Assembly: GCF_025698545.1 (NCBI RefSeq)
Contig: NC_068575.1
Span: 51,283,980-51,347,979 of the forward strand
Direction of reading: 5' to 3'
Length of the DNA: 64,000 nucleotides
Origin: Gossypium raimondii
Lineage: Eukaryota; Streptophyta; Magnoliopsida; Malvales; Malvaceae
In this document: positions 12,600 through 27,195 of the stretch, one piece after another
Position numbering within the stretch: the stretch's first letter is position 1
How the letters are laid out: every line of letters begins with the position of its first letter
Notes under the pieces: generated by a model
What the model was told of the DNA's origin: nothing
Seen by the model: the letters and a program-made list of their open reading frames with translations, nothing else
The model's database searches: none
Position numbers and translations under genes: made by a program

Positions 12600-14054
12600 A
12601 TATTGTTATGGTAATAAAACTGAAATTTATTAGTAAGAAAAATTGAAAAAAGCGAGTTGGAATAGTGATAATAGAGAGATGACCAACATGCATGCAAATG
12701 TGAGATGAGTTCATGTCCCCACCCTCCTCGCCACCAATACTATTTCAAAGGAGTTTTAAGGGGAGAGGTCAGAAGAAATTCCCAGCGTTTGCTTGGATTG
12801 CATGCACTAAGTTGCCGAATCGGAGAGTCTTATCTTAGTTCACATGCCTTGCCTTCCTCAAACTCTGACTCCAATTTGACTTTAATAATTCTTCACGGAT
12901 AGCATACAAACAACAACATGGATGTTGATTGATTGCTTCACCAAACTCCCATAACATTTCTTCCTTTTTTTATTATAATTGATTGCTTATACTTTAGCAC
13001 AACCAGTTTCGTACATCTTTGTTAGGTCGTTTTTAAGCCTTAAAAAAGGAATATTTTTAAACTTGTCCTGAGCTCGAAAAGACGAAACATGAACAATACC
13101 TTCATTTCAACTATATATATATATATATATACGCCTAAACATAGGGGTAAACACGCCACAATTGGACCATAATCGACTCTTTATCTTTCTGCTCAAATAA
13201 TACAACTTGGATTTTGCAGCCAGAAACTCTTATGCAAACTCAGTTTATGATAAAATTTTAACATTCAATTAACCTTGGATAAACTTTGTTCATCTGGGTT
13301 CAATTTTCATATTCAATTTCTTACTTAACGATCTATGCTCCAATAAGATCTGTAAGTTAGAGAACCCGAAACATAAATAGTAAGACAAAGAATATATATA
13401 AAATTCTCAACTCCCAACATTTAAATTTCAGTACATTATTAATTTAAACACTAAAAGCCCAATACTTGATTTTTAAGATCTGTAAGTTAGGGAAGTCAAA
13501 TATTAAAATACACGACGTCTAATCACTTAATTAGGTTGAGCTCACCTCAAATTAATGATCAAATCAATTTTATTTTTTATTTTTTGAGAACTAAATGTAA
13601 ATAACCGGAGAGCATAGGTGCCTATTAACACACCCCCAAGGCCCAGTATATCAGTAGGCACAAGATTCCAGCAGAATATATTCTGATTCAAGGCGTGTTA
13701 CAGACAAAGAGATAGTTGCAACCCCACAACCCCCCCCCCTCTCGTTAGCTCATAAGTCGTAAATAAGTCCAAATTAGTACCCAACACCGATGGCAACACC
13801 TTAAGCACTACTCATGGCCTTTGATTCAATTCAACAACTTCATCAACCACTGATTTCCCTTGAATCATCAAACCCTATTTCTTTCAATTTAAACCCCAAT
13901 TTTTTTCTACAATTTTCTTTTGGTCCAGCACTAGGCAAACAAAACAGGAAAGCAAAATGAAAAAGAAATTGCTCCCATATGTATATCCATGCAAAATATG
14001 TAAAGGAACAAGCAAAGGCAACTAGCCAACCAATCTTAGGCAGAGTGAGATTTC
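12600..14054. other. Intergenic sequence downstream of the WRKY gene
   Basis: No coding sequence is recognised. The stretch holds an (AT)n run at 13112-13131 and a C homopolymer near 13731-13739. The last few hundred bases are likely the WRKY 3' untranslated and terminator region. Confidence 0.5.
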
Positions 14055-15242
<1,188 letters not shown>

Positions 15243-16300
15243 AGTACCCCGAAAACAATAGATCTTTAAACAATAAAAAGAAACATCCACAGGATCAACC
15301 CAACAGGAATTTCTTCAAAAAAAAAAAAAGAAGAACAAAACTTAGCTCAAAACACCAATTTTTTTTTGTTTTGCTTTTCCAAAACAGAGAAGGCCAATAA
15401 GATCAGAGAAAATAAGACCTGTAAAAACTGACCATGAAAAAGGAAGAAAGAAAAGAGAAACCAGACAAGGATCAAAGCAGAAACAGCTCCTACCAATAAG
15501 AGAAAAACATAGAGAAAATTACCAAAGAACAGAAAGAAAAAAAAACAGACCTTGTTGGAGTTGATGTTGGTTGTTAAACCCTAGATTATTCTTTCATGTT
15601 TGTTTTTATGAGATTGAAAATTGAAAGGTGTGAAAGAGAATACTTTTGTTTTTGCTTAGGAGAGAATTCACAAACGGCCATGACAAAACAAAGCTGCCAT
15701 CTTGCTTCCCTTGCTACATTTATATTACTACAACTACTATTAATACTTATAAAATAAAATAACTTCTAGTGAGAGAAACTCAACTCAACCAAGAAATTAT
15801 TCAATAGAGAAAGAGAAATAAATAAAAGAATGGGGGGTGATATGAAAGAGCAGCACAACAGAACAAAAGAGGAGCTGAGGAAATGAAACTACCATCTCTG
15901 TCACAGATTTGAAGGTGGGTCCCAAGAAAAGACCTTTGGATTATTCATTTTTCTTTTGCCATTTCTGGCTTTTTATTTTTTAAATGCTTTCTTACCCCTT
16001 TTCTTTCATTAAAATATTTAAGTACTTGAGTACTGTTCCTTTTTTTCCTTGAGACTTACCATTTTCATTTCCATTTCCAGCTCCAGTTTTTACTTCTTCC
16101 GTAACCAGATGTGATACTGCTTTAACGTTTCTCACTTTGTCTTTTCCCTGTGAATTGCACAGTTCAAGAGTTAGGGACTTTTTCACTTTGCAATTTCTTT
16201 TTTCAATATCTATAGTTCATATGCTAATAGTTTTCAAAGTTTTTCTTTTAATCTGCCAAATCCAATGGGTCAAGTAGTAAAGAGATAATTCTTCTTTTTT
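15243..16300 (-). promoter_or_regulatory. Leader and promoter side of the WRKY gene
   Basis: The region upstream of the WRKY start on the minus strand is purine/pyrimidine biased, as expected for a plant leader, and may include an untranslated intron. A TTGACC W-box core on the minus strand lies at 16268-16273, about 1 kb upstream. Autoregulation by WRKY factors is known for the family, but nothing here proves it. No TATA box was fixed with confidence. Confidence 0.35.
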
Positions 16301-19300
16301 AATTGTATTCTAAATCTCATAAATAAATAAATAAAAACAACATAAAAAAATTTGTCAATACAAGCTATCAACAAAAAGGAGAAAAATGGTGGATGAGAGA
16401 GTCCATTCACCTAGATTAAGAGGAGACCTGATGAAAGGAGAAAGAGAACAAGATGAGGGAGAGCTAGCTGATGAGAAAGGGAAGCCCTTGTACCCTTGTG
16501 CACTAGGCTTATACAGTGGGGCATTGTTTGTTTCGTAGTGTCATGTAGTCAACTGTTTGATGACCTGCATGGTTGTACGAGTTAATTCGGTGCCGGTGTC
16601 ATCCTACCATTGGCGTGGGCTCTTCTATTATTCTTATCTTTAATGTCACATGTAACGGTTATATTAATGTGGCTCCAATAAGGGGTGAACTATGAAGTCG
16701 TTGAAGATTCACAAAAAGTTGCTCGCTCAAGGTTGTGTGGAGTATCATGTGTCTGACTCTATTAAAATTATAACAAAGTTATTTCTCAAAATCAAATGGA
16801 ATTTCTAATTTAACCTAAACTCTTACAAGTTTTTGAAAAATGAGAAAAACAAAAGTGCATGAGGGAAGGAGTTGCATTGTTATTCCAATCATTGGAGAGT
16901 GATCTTCTCATTACTAATTTTACTAAAACTTCAAATTTAAATGTGAATATGGTGCAAGTAAGTTGACATTATTCCTCAACTATCACACTGGAAAATGAAA
17001 AACATGTACTTAGTAGCAATAAAGTTGATAAAAGCATTAAAGCAGGAGTAATTCACAAAGGAATAAATGCATCCATCCCTATGCTATTTCCACTTTTCTA
17101 ACCAACTTTTTACTTTTTTTGTCATACTAAATTTAAACCATAAAAGTAAAAGCATAGTTATGGATGTAGGAAATCTTTTTAAGTTTATATTTAATGACTT
17201 TTTTTCATATAATTTTTAAAGAAATAAATACGAGAATTTTTAAATTGAGAATTAAAATGATCTTAAACCTATTTATTTTGATCTAATGGCTAAAATCATT
17301 TTGGTTTTATTTTAAAAATTTTCACTATAATTACCACCAATGAGTATAACAAATGATAAATTTAGTAATCAACTTATACATTGATCCAATATAATTTATT
17401 ATAATACGCTCATTTAATAAACTTTTAAACATGATATATGTACGATAATTTAATTCTTATATAAAATATAATTAAAATATTGAATTATTTGACAATTTAT
17501 ATAAATTATGAAAATAATCAAATAATTAAAAATTTCATCTCACAAAAAATTACATGAACAAATATATCAACGTAAAATGAATTATTAACGTGTAAAAATT
17601 ATATAAATTAAAAATAATATACAACCCAAATACTTTTTTTTCATTATATTGAATCACTATGCCAAATTATATAAAACTATGTTATGACTTAGGACATGAT
17701 ATAAACAGCAAATTACTCTCTAAATAATAATAGAAAATTATATGATAATAATATCTAACTGTATACATCTATATTATAGAATTTATAAATGTAGATATGA
17801 ATTTATAGAATTATAATGCTTTAAACCTAAAAAAGGAACAAATCTAAAAATTTGTTTTTCCTAATTTTCTAACTATCTTTATTAAACAAAATGATAAAAA
17901 TTACAAAATACTAATTAATATAATCTAATAACATATTTATCCCTTAAAATAATTTTAATGGCATTCATAAAGTTTGTTTTGAGGGATCAACTCCTCCAAG
18001 AGAAGTCTTTGGAAATGCTGACCCAATCCCTCAACAGCGAAAGGTATTGTTCATTGGGGGAGAATTTTGTCTCTCACTCTTTGAAGATCCGTGTATAGTT
18101 TACGAAGAGGGACACCACGATTGTTTTCAATGATAGTAATAAATGTGCCAAAAATGAAAATTAAGATATTAATAGTTAATGTCATAATTACCCTTCAAAT
18201 ACAATTATTATTATAATTTTGTTAGTTGTCTCCAAATGAAAGCGTCTTAATTCCAAATTCTTGAATTCTATAACTTTAGGAACAGCTTTTAATTAGGGGT
18301 ATGGATAGTAAACACCTTGAGAATCAGAATTTTCATCGTCACCGGAGCATCTTTTTCTTTTTGAGGGCTATTGCATGGTGAAATCGTTACTTCTTTTTTA
18401 ATGCACATTTGGGTATCTTTGGTTGCAAAATATTCTTCTTAAAAGTGTGTGTCTTGTACAACTAACCCAATCTTCATCCAATTCGTGGTCCATTTCTCAT
18501 TTATTTATTTATGTGTGTATGCAGATTGCAGATAAAAGAAATTGAAGCACCCAAAAATACTATTCTCTTTTTTTAGTTTTACTAAGTGGAGGTTGAATTT
18601 GTTGAGGAAAAAGTCCGCCAAGTATTGTTAGTCAGAGTATTAATAGATTTATCAATGAATTTAATTTTGGGTCAAGATATTTATGTTAAATTTTATTTTT
18701 TAAGTTGCATCTCTCGAGAAGATAAATAGGTTCTCAAAGGAAAATGTCAAGACAGACTTTGAACCCATGTCCTAGAAAATATTGAGGGATTTGTTAGCCT
18801 TTAGCACAAGACAATTTGTATGCTTCTCCCCAAGTGAGTCAGGCCTCCCTCTCAATATGGACTTTAAAAAATTAGCCTTGTTTTGGGATGATAAAAAATT
18901 TATCAAAATATCAGTTTTGAAATAAAGCAAAGCAGAGTGAATTTAGAAAAAAAAACAACCCATCCTACCCCAATATAATTACCAAAATACCTTTTATAAA
19001 AGAGAACTAGCCTCTTATTGACACCCAATGATCAGCTCAAACTCTATTGATATAATTTCACTTTCTTTTAATTTGTAATAATAAATTTTATATCAACATT
19101 TGCTTTAACATAATTACATCTAAAAAATATTAATATTATCATGAAAAAAATTTAAAAATATCATTCTATTTTGATTAAAAATATAAAAAAATTATTGTTT
19201 ATCAAGTCAGATATAGCTTTGCCGATTGAGTATTAACTCGATTGGCATGATTATTATTCTAATGTAAGAGGACTTGGGTTCAAGTGCGCTGAAACACATT

Positions 19301-20808
19301 ATCCTCTTATTTATGGATTGGGAAAGGGTTATACCTAATTCTAGGTATTGTATCAAAAATAGCAGATATGATTAAAACTTATAATGAGATTGTGAGTCTG
19401 ATTATTATAATTTAGGAGTTCCAAAACCAGAAGTTCTCCTCCCAAACATACCATCTTCCTATAAAGAAATAAAGCAGCATTTTGTCTCAGCTTATACCCA
19501 CCAAAAACATCCCCTCCATCTTTCCCTCTTATTGGAGGAATATTTTCTCCATCTTTTTTTCCCCTACTCTACCCCTTGGCGTTTTCAAATAGTTAGTGAG
19601 GGAAAGTAAAAAGAGTGTTGTTGGGATTTCACATGCCTTTTTTTAATCGTCACATGGATTTTTTTTTCTAAAGCGAAATAAAGCAAACAAGTGTATTGGG
19701 ATCTGAGGAGAGCCGAGTAAGAGCTTTTAAGGTGGAGCATGATTAGAGTTTGCCTTTGGTTTTCTTTTTCTTTTCTTTTGCATGGGTTTGTCTTTTGGCC
19801 TCTTGGCATTTAAGTTGCTCTTTTTGAATGAACTTCAGCAGTGAAAGGAGACGAGAAACCTTGGGAGAAAAAAGGCTCGTCTGTCCCCCACCCCACCCAT
19901 TTTTTTAAAAAAAAAAGGCCGACTGTTCCTGCTTTAAAATTAGTACTAGTAGAGACCAAGATTTGATGGGTCATCCAAATATTGTCTGCTTGTTACTGAA
20001 AACGTTTGCATGAAAGGTATGGTATGTTTAGGAATGAATTTCATTATACTGTTCTCATTCAATCAACCTCATGCATGCTCCTCCATTATGCGAATTGTGA
20101 TTATTAAACAACAAACAGTCCCAACGTACGAGTCTCTAAATATGCTTGCAAAGGCCGAAAGAAGAGAGAAGAGACCCACTTCACAACTTAGTGAACGCTG
20201 AGTAACTTCATGAACGTCACTTGTGCCTCGTGGTTTATGAGTATGAACTGAGAGTTTGGCAGAGAAGGATAAAACACAAGCGGCATAGATATTGACTACA
20301 CATTCACACTCGTGTACAGCGAGTACACAGTTGTGTGCCAAGGCTGGATAGCGGAAAAGAAAAAAAGGGGTTTTGGGTTTGGCCCCCTTTTGCAGTGTGT
20401 AAACGTTTGGAGGAGGTGTTTCTTAGGGGTTCGTAATTACTCCATGCCACGCTTCAATTAATGAGATGATATCATATGATTCAGATGGAGAATCGTGTAG
20501 TATTCAACTTCAAGTGTCTACACCCTGGCGAGATGGTCCACCGCCCACTCTGCTTTTCCACACATGTTTAGCTATGGATTGAGAGCTTAACTCCCACCCA
20601 CCTCAATAAGACCCATAGTTATACTTGTACACTTGTAGCTTACACTACAAAAGGTGAATCAGAAAATTAGGAATGTTCTTTAAATTTCTTTCAGGAAAAT
20701 TTTGACAATCCCAGCATTTTCAAATCGTAAGTCACAAAATTCCTCTAAAATTCATCGAGTCCAATCACGTTTGCTCAAAACCATTTATATGTCTACCAGC
20801 AAATCAAG
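16301..20808. other. Long AT-rich intergenic region
   Basis: No gene is recognised on either strand. Open frames of 60 to 90 codons occur but have no motifs, no plausible splice continuation and biased composition. The only structured item seen is a SINE-like segment near 19.2-19.4 kb. Confidence 0.55.
19215..19400 (+). mobile_element. SINE-like segment with tRNA-type promoter boxes
   Basis: A segment with the A-box-like TAACTCGATTGGCAT near 19230 is followed about 35 bases later by GGGTTCAAGTGCG, which closely fits a pol III B-box (GGTTCRANYCC). This spacing is typical of tRNA-derived SINEs. Flanking duplications and the tail were not defined, so the limits are approximate. Confidence 0.4.
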
Positions 20809-23635
20809 CTATTGTTTTCTTCCCCTTCCTTTCTTCACCGGCTGTGCTTCCTGTTCTTTCCCTGTAATTTCTGACATGTCCACTGCATCAGAAGGAAGAA
20901 CGGTACTAGTTAGTCCACATACAAAACTATGCACTGATAAATGATAAAAGGATACGTAGTGAAATTTCGTTCATAACAGTAATCCATAGGACCACCACGG
21001 GATTTCCAGTATCTTATCCGAATTTCTTGATTATGGATTCTCTGTATGTCAAAGATACTCCAAGCCATTTTCTGTACACTTTAAATTTAAGATATTTAAG
21101 AGACAACTACTAGCAGGAATATGGACATCCTAGCAAAAAGCCATTGGCTACATAAATTATCATTCCCAAACCTTTCTTCTTCTTCTCCCCCCCCCCCCCT
21201 CTTTCTTTATTAGGCTCTTAGAGAGGATTAAGTTTGAATAGCATGCTGCCACTTGATCTTCATCCAATAATTGATGATTTGTGCATGCTATATATTCGAC
21301 ATAGATAAGCTATTCTTATTACAAAGATAAGAAAAAACAATACCATCTGGTCCCCGAGCCATCAAAGTGAAGAATATATTGTTCAGTTTCTCCATCTTCC
21401 TTGCGTCCTGTGCTTGATCTGTCTTGAACTTGAGGCACTGATAACATGTCAAATAGTTCATCATGAGCAAACCACGTGGCATATAGCATAAACAAATCGA
21501 GATGCCATGCACCTCATTCAAAAGTCTAAAGGTTACAACCTATTAATACTTTACCTAAAAAATTCCAAGGCAAAAGAGACAGTAGAAGATTAAAACAAAA
21601 AACGTTAACTAAATACAGGTACACTAGTTACGAATATCATATTTACTGAGATGATATACGACTAGAAAGGCACGAAGAGGGAGACAGAAGCAGAATCGAG
21701 ATTTAATTGTCATTGTCTGATATTTGCCTATCAAGCTGATTATAGTTATACTACTTTTACAAGTGATCCCTCAATTAACTTGACCCTTTAAAATAATCCA
21801 AAAGCTAATAGCTGCAGCCTGCAGGTTCCAATTAGGCTCTTAAACATTCAACTTGAGATATTTGAGCAACCTGGGGTTCTTATCTACTGCATCCTTCACC
21901 ACAAGTCCATATCTAACCATAGCCATCACAGCACATTGGACCTTAGGACTAAGTTCTAAACCTAAAAACTGAAGACGATTGAGCAGACTTCAATTATGCT
22001 CTTGCATCATTTAATCTTGAGATATTCAGGTCAGAATGTACAATTGACCCTTTTCTGCCATCATATCCTCAATCCTCAAATTGTAACTAACCTTTAAAAC
22101 ATACGAAGTTATAAGGATGTATGTTCAGATAACGGATCACCCAATGACACATAGGTCAGATACAACTGGCAGAGTTAAATTTTTATACCTTTATCACCTT
22201 TCAATTCATGATTTCAAGTATAGACTAATACATGCAGGTTAAAGAAATCAATTTAACACTCAAACTTATCTGAACACAACTGAGCAATTCAGATTTCACG
22301 GAAAGAACGTATAATGTTAAGGATTTTTCAAGATCTCAAAACAAGGAAAGACTCGAGTCACATGGAATATTTCACTCATATAATACAAAATTTCATCAGT
22401 AGCGCCAAACTGCATCACTTAAACAGTTAATGCTAACCTCATAGAAACAAATTCCTAAAGATCTTTGAAAGGAACCCTAACCTTGCTCTTCCAGCCAAGA
22501 GTTTGAGGAAAACTGACAAACATAGAATATGGCCACTCCCAAAATTCACTCATGCATTATCATTCCTTACGAAATAGTCAAATGTGCAATAATATTTCTC
22601 TAATTTGGGGCCAGAAATGGAAAAAAGAATCAGTATCAGTGCTATTTCTTCTGTATAGCCTCGATAACTTGGCTCAAAAAAATATAGGAAAGTAGGAACC
22701 TAAGAAGCTATGTTACTCCAGCTCTTCGTTTTTTCTTAAAGTATCTGTCTCTCACACTGTGTCTAACGCATATTCTCCTAATACGTTGAAAAGTTTTTAA
22801 AAAATAAAACATACCCACATAGGACACATTCCTGAATCCTGGCACATCCAAGTCCAAGTAACATAACTAAGAAGAAACTTTACCAGGGGGCCGTATGGAC
22901 AAGGTTCATAAGGCTATTTCAAGAAACCTAGGTCTTCCACTATCTTTGATCAACAGTTTTGCTTTGCCGATTTCTTTTTCCCTCAACAACGTGATCATGC
23001 CATCAAATTCCTTACTAAGAAACAATAAAGAAACAGAAAAAAAAAAAAGAAAAAAGAAAAAAAAGAATAGGAAATCATTGCTGCAATTTCAGCAAGAAAG
23101 CTAAAAGAGATATAATGTGAAGTACGTTACCCGCATAAAGCATATGAGCAAATTCATTCAAGGAAAACAGATGTTCAGATTCCCACACATTTCCTTAATT
23201 AATCCCAAATCTAACCTAATTCTGAGGGAATAAACATCGATTTAACACTTCACCATAACAATGGAATCAATCAAAGCCAACATCATGAACAATTAAGGAA
23301 ACTCAATTCATACCTCTTTGTTATCAGTAACCTTCAAAACCAATTTGCCATCACAATGTCGGTACTTCATGCAATACCGCGTCTAGGTTCCCCGATCCAA
23401 ATCCAGAAAAATGAACCCCAAATAGAAAATAGGTAAAAATCATATCTGAAACTTAGAAAATCAAGAACTGTAAACCAGCCCGAAACTTTCCTTATTATAT
23501 AACAACAATGATGATTCATAGAGAAGGGCATAGAGCAAAAGAGGGAGAGTAAAGTTAACATACAGATTCAGGATCGGCACGGAACAACTGTACAGTTCTC
23601 TCGACAAATTCGTCCCACGATGTTATATAAACCAT
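20809..23635 (-). CDS. SRP9: Signal recognition particle 9 kDa subunit (SRP9)
   Basis: Four exons join in frame: 23635-23564, 23382-23314, 21437-21344 and 20882-20809, giving 102 residues, the usual length for plant SRP9. The protein starts MVYITSWDEFVER, contains KYRHCDGKLVLKVTDNKE and CLKFKTDQAQDA, and ends in a basic tail GRGRKQ. SRP9 pairs with SRP14 to form the Alu-domain heterodimer of the signal recognition particle, which pauses translation of secretory proteins in the cytosol. The fold is alpha-beta-beta-beta-alpha, and the basic stretches contact 7S RNA. The second intron is about 1.9 kb. All splice sites are GT-AG, and nothing suggests loss of function. Confidence 0.95.
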
Positions 23636-25829
23636 AGCGACGTCAATCCGAGAACAAGCGAATTTCAATGTGCAGATCGTCGTCAGACTCAGAGTTTTTC
23701 CTTTAAATGATATTTTTTCCCCTTTTAGCGGGGGGGTCTTGAAATGGCGGATTTTGTGTACTACAAATATTGCGGTTTAACCAATAGAGCTCGCCTCGAG
23801 TACACAGAAAACATACAACAGTGTGTGTGGGACCGACTAATATCAGCAAAACGCTGCGGTTTGAATTTATTAACATCCGATAGCCAGAACTAATATTTTT
23901 AGAGGTTGCGAACGAGCAGGTTGGAATTCGAAATTTCTCGAGCTTTAAAGCGGAAGACATGTGTCATTCCACTGTTTGTCTGCGTGTCATATTTGTGTTT
24001 GGCTACGTCATCTAATTGTTCAAATGTAAAATGATATTAACCATACAGATGCCAAGTTTAGAGATTAATGTAATTTAAAAATTATTTTAAGATGAATTAT
24101 CAGACTAATCTATATATTAAGCCTGGATACTCAAAATAGTTAATGTGAAAACCATAATAATGGTGGGTAATATCTTCTCTTTTTATTATGTTGGTAATTT
24201 TTAATTGCGTCACATAGTTAAACCTTTTTTTATATCAACCTCCCGCTTGAATATTTGTTAAGAATTTATAAATATTAAACATTATTTTCTTGGTGGGGAG
24301 ATTTAATCTCATTTTTAAAATTTATAATTATTATTCTTCTATAAATGTTTTCATCTTCCACTTAGGTTTTAAATGTTTTATTAAAATAAAACATAAAAAT
24401 AAGAGTGTATTGTTGTTTTTAAAAAAGTTATCTCCACATGACTAATCGGCAGCAAATACATGATCTTCGCTCACAAGCGCTTCTCAAGTTTCGCTTCCAA
24501 CCATCCTAATTCACAGTTTTCCATTACCATTTTAAAGATCCACAGAGTAATTGCTTTGGAGCTGTTTTCTATCTGGTAGACGTTTCCTACCACTTAGAAT
24601 ATGAACTTTTTTTTACATTAGTTTCAATCAACCTCCTTTTCACCTAATCAACATCTTGTTTTTATAGAAGTTACATAAAAATCAAATATTTAAAAACCTA
24701 GAAGAAGCACGAAGTGAGAAGGAATATCCTACCTACTTAATAATTTTTATATGTTGCTGGAAATGTATCCTGAAACTATCATGATCTTTTTAACAAACAC
24801 AACATTTCATTTCATTGCAAAATAGAGGAAGTTGGTGAGAGGATCATATCGGCAAATAACAAAGCATCCCTAGAAAGGGGTGGATCATCACACTGACGAG
24901 GTCTGCATTGAAGTTGAACATATATGATTGATGTAACAATGTACTGAATTAGCTTACATATTTACTATTTCCTCCTGTCTAGGTATTGAGAGAGTAGCAT
25001 GGCTGTTGGCAGATACAATGAAGTTGAAGAGGGTTAGCTATCGCGCCTGTTGATAACTATTAAAGTAGAGTTTTTATGTTTTGGGTGAATCAACACCAAT
25101 CTAAATTTATGAGAATAAAACTAAAATTAAATGAATGGGAATACATTTCTTTTTTATAGTGTTTGGTAGATTAAAATTATGAGTGTGCACAGATAAAATA
25201 AAAAGATTTAAAAATTACCTAAATTAAAATTAAGGGTTTTAATGGGTAAATATCACATATTAAAGGGTTATTTATTTATAAAATAAGTATAAAGATTTAA
25301 AGGAAATAATGATAAATTTAGTTATTAATGTTTACATTTTTTATCAATTTGACCCTTATTCTTTTTATTTTAGTTAAATTTAGCTATCAACTTTTAAAAA
25401 GAGTTGAAATGATTTTTTAACGAGAATACTAGCTAAAATGTTAAATTTTAAGCATGACAGCCCACATGTATTCCATACTAATTTCAATTTTGATTTTTCA
25501 TTTTTTAATTTTGAATTATTTATCAACGTAATAAATAAGATAAATAATGTCACATTGCTTAAAAGTTAAAGTTTTAGACATCATTTCTTTTAAAGAAAAG
25601 TGATTTGGTTATTTTTCTGAAAGTTCAATGACCAACTCAGAAAAAAGATAAGGGCTAAATTGGCAAAATAAATATAAATATTGAGGGTTAGTTTATAATT
25701 AGGCCATTTAAAAATAACATAGTAGTTTTTGAGGGATTTTTCTGTGATATATTACCCAAAAGTAAACTTCCTAAATAAAACTACCGTGATCTTAAAAAAA
25801 TAAAAATTCTCTCGCAATCCCCACCCACA
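23636..25829. other. Intergenic region between SRP9 and the PRA1 gene
   Basis: The sequence is AT-rich and no gene is recognised. The first few hundred bases should hold the SRP9 leader and promoter. A foldback repeat occupies part of the distal half. Confidence 0.5.
25313..25705. repeat. Imperfect foldback repeat, MITE-like
   Basis: The left arm (AAATTTAGTTATTAATG...CAATTTGACCCTTA) and the reverse complement of the right arm (AAACTAACCCTCAATAT...CCAATTTAGCCCTTA) align imperfectly over about 45 bases. The interior is non-coding. Ends and target duplication are not clear. Confidence 0.4.
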
Positions 25830-26336
25830 ATGGCGTTCTTCGCACGCGCCACCCACTCTGCCTTCACCCGTCGCCCGTGGCGCGAGTTCCTTTCCTTCAC
25901 ATCATTCGCTACCCCCTTGTCATCCGGCGACGCCGCCGCCCGCATGAAGCGAAACCTGAACTACTTCCGCGTTAACTACTCCATGCTAATCCTGGCGGTC
26001 CTCTTCCTCGGCCTCCTATGGCACCCAATCTCCATGATTGTCTTCTTGGTCGTATTCGTGGCTTGGTTCTTCCTCTATTTTTCCGAGGCGATCCCTTGTA
26101 CATTCTCAACCGTCCGATAGACGACCGCCTCGTGCTGGCGATCCTCGGCGTAATTACGATCGTAGCTCTGGTTCTCACCGACGTTTGGTTGAACGTGTTG
26201 GTTTCGATTTTGATGGGAGCTTTGATCGTGGGACTACACGGCACACGCTGCGTTGAGGGGAACGGAGGATTTGTACTCGGGTGAAGCGGACGGTAGCGAT
26301 GTGGGGCTGGTTTCGGTTGTGGGCAGCCCTTCCTAA
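25830..26336 (+). pseudogene. PRA1 family gene with two compensating frameshifts
   Basis: Single-exon PRA1 (prenylated Rab acceptor) homologue; the family are small multi-pass membrane proteins of the ER/Golgi that act in Rab-dependent vesicle traffic. From 25830 to about 26080 the frame is good: [21 protein letters not shown]-type sequence, then the membrane segment [23 protein letters not shown]. At a T5 run (about 26078-26083) the homology jumps frame and continues [17 protein letters not shown] and the second hydrophobic pair. Near 26235-26250 it jumps back to the first frame, giving ALRGTEDLYSGEADG and ending SVVGSPS with TAA at 26334-26336. Read straight through, the first frame stops at 26118-26120. 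Conserved sequence in all three segments suggests a very recent break or base errors in the assembly. The B/D/E-type subfamily is likely but not certain. Confidence 0.85.
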
Positions 26337-27195
26337 TTAGTCATTTAAAGGTGAACTGATTCTTTGCTATTGTATCAAGCTGCTTTCATTTTGCCTTTGT
26401 TAAAAAAATTAATGTGGGTTTAGTTAGGATTTGGCATTTTAAGTAATAAGTTTGGATTTGGTGTCTGTACTACAGCACGCAACTGTATCCATCTGAATTC
26501 CTAAACTGGAAGTATGAATCCCTCCAATTTCTCTATATTTTAAAATTATAAATTCTTAATCTTCTAAAATAATAAAAATATACTAACCTCATCACCAAGG
26601 AGTAGTAAAGCTAATTACAGATAAATATACATTTCCATATCTATTGAAATATTTTATTTTCAAAAGTTTATTGAGTTATGTTGACTTATTTTACCGATAT
26701 GGTTTAGGTTTCAAGTTAATTCTATTATAAAAAATGTTTTAAAATTGGCTTAAAAGGAATAAATAAGTGAATATTAGAGAGTAAATGAAAAGAAAAGTGA
26801 AACAATTTGTAAATACGAGCACTAATCTATATTAATTTATACTAGTTGGTAAGATAGTTACAAATTGAAGCAAAAATAAAAACCATCAATCTTACTTTAT
26901 TTTAATTTGGGCAATACAATGGGTAATTACATAATTCCAACTATACTTTTAATTGATCAACCCATTTTATAATTTTCTTTCAGACATTGAAAAAGAAGAC
27001 CTACCGAGTATACTGTGAAATCAAGAATTGGTATAAAGAACAACAACTCACCCAACATATGCCATCACAGAATACATGCCGCATCAAAATGTCCTACTCT
27101 ATTTGCCCCATCAAGATTCCAATAATGACTCATACATATCATCTATGTTTGCATTTAAGATTATTGACGTGGTGGGAAAAGAATGAAACAACGCT
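26337..27195. other. Spacer between the PRA1 gene and the DRIP gene ends
   Basis: AT-rich, no gene seen. It should contain the 3' untranslated regions of both convergent genes. Confidence 0.5.

Noticed and set aside
18720-18820. Possible second SINE on the minus strand (TTTGAACCC as an inverted B-box)
   Set aside because: No convincing A-box at the right distance. A single box is too weak.
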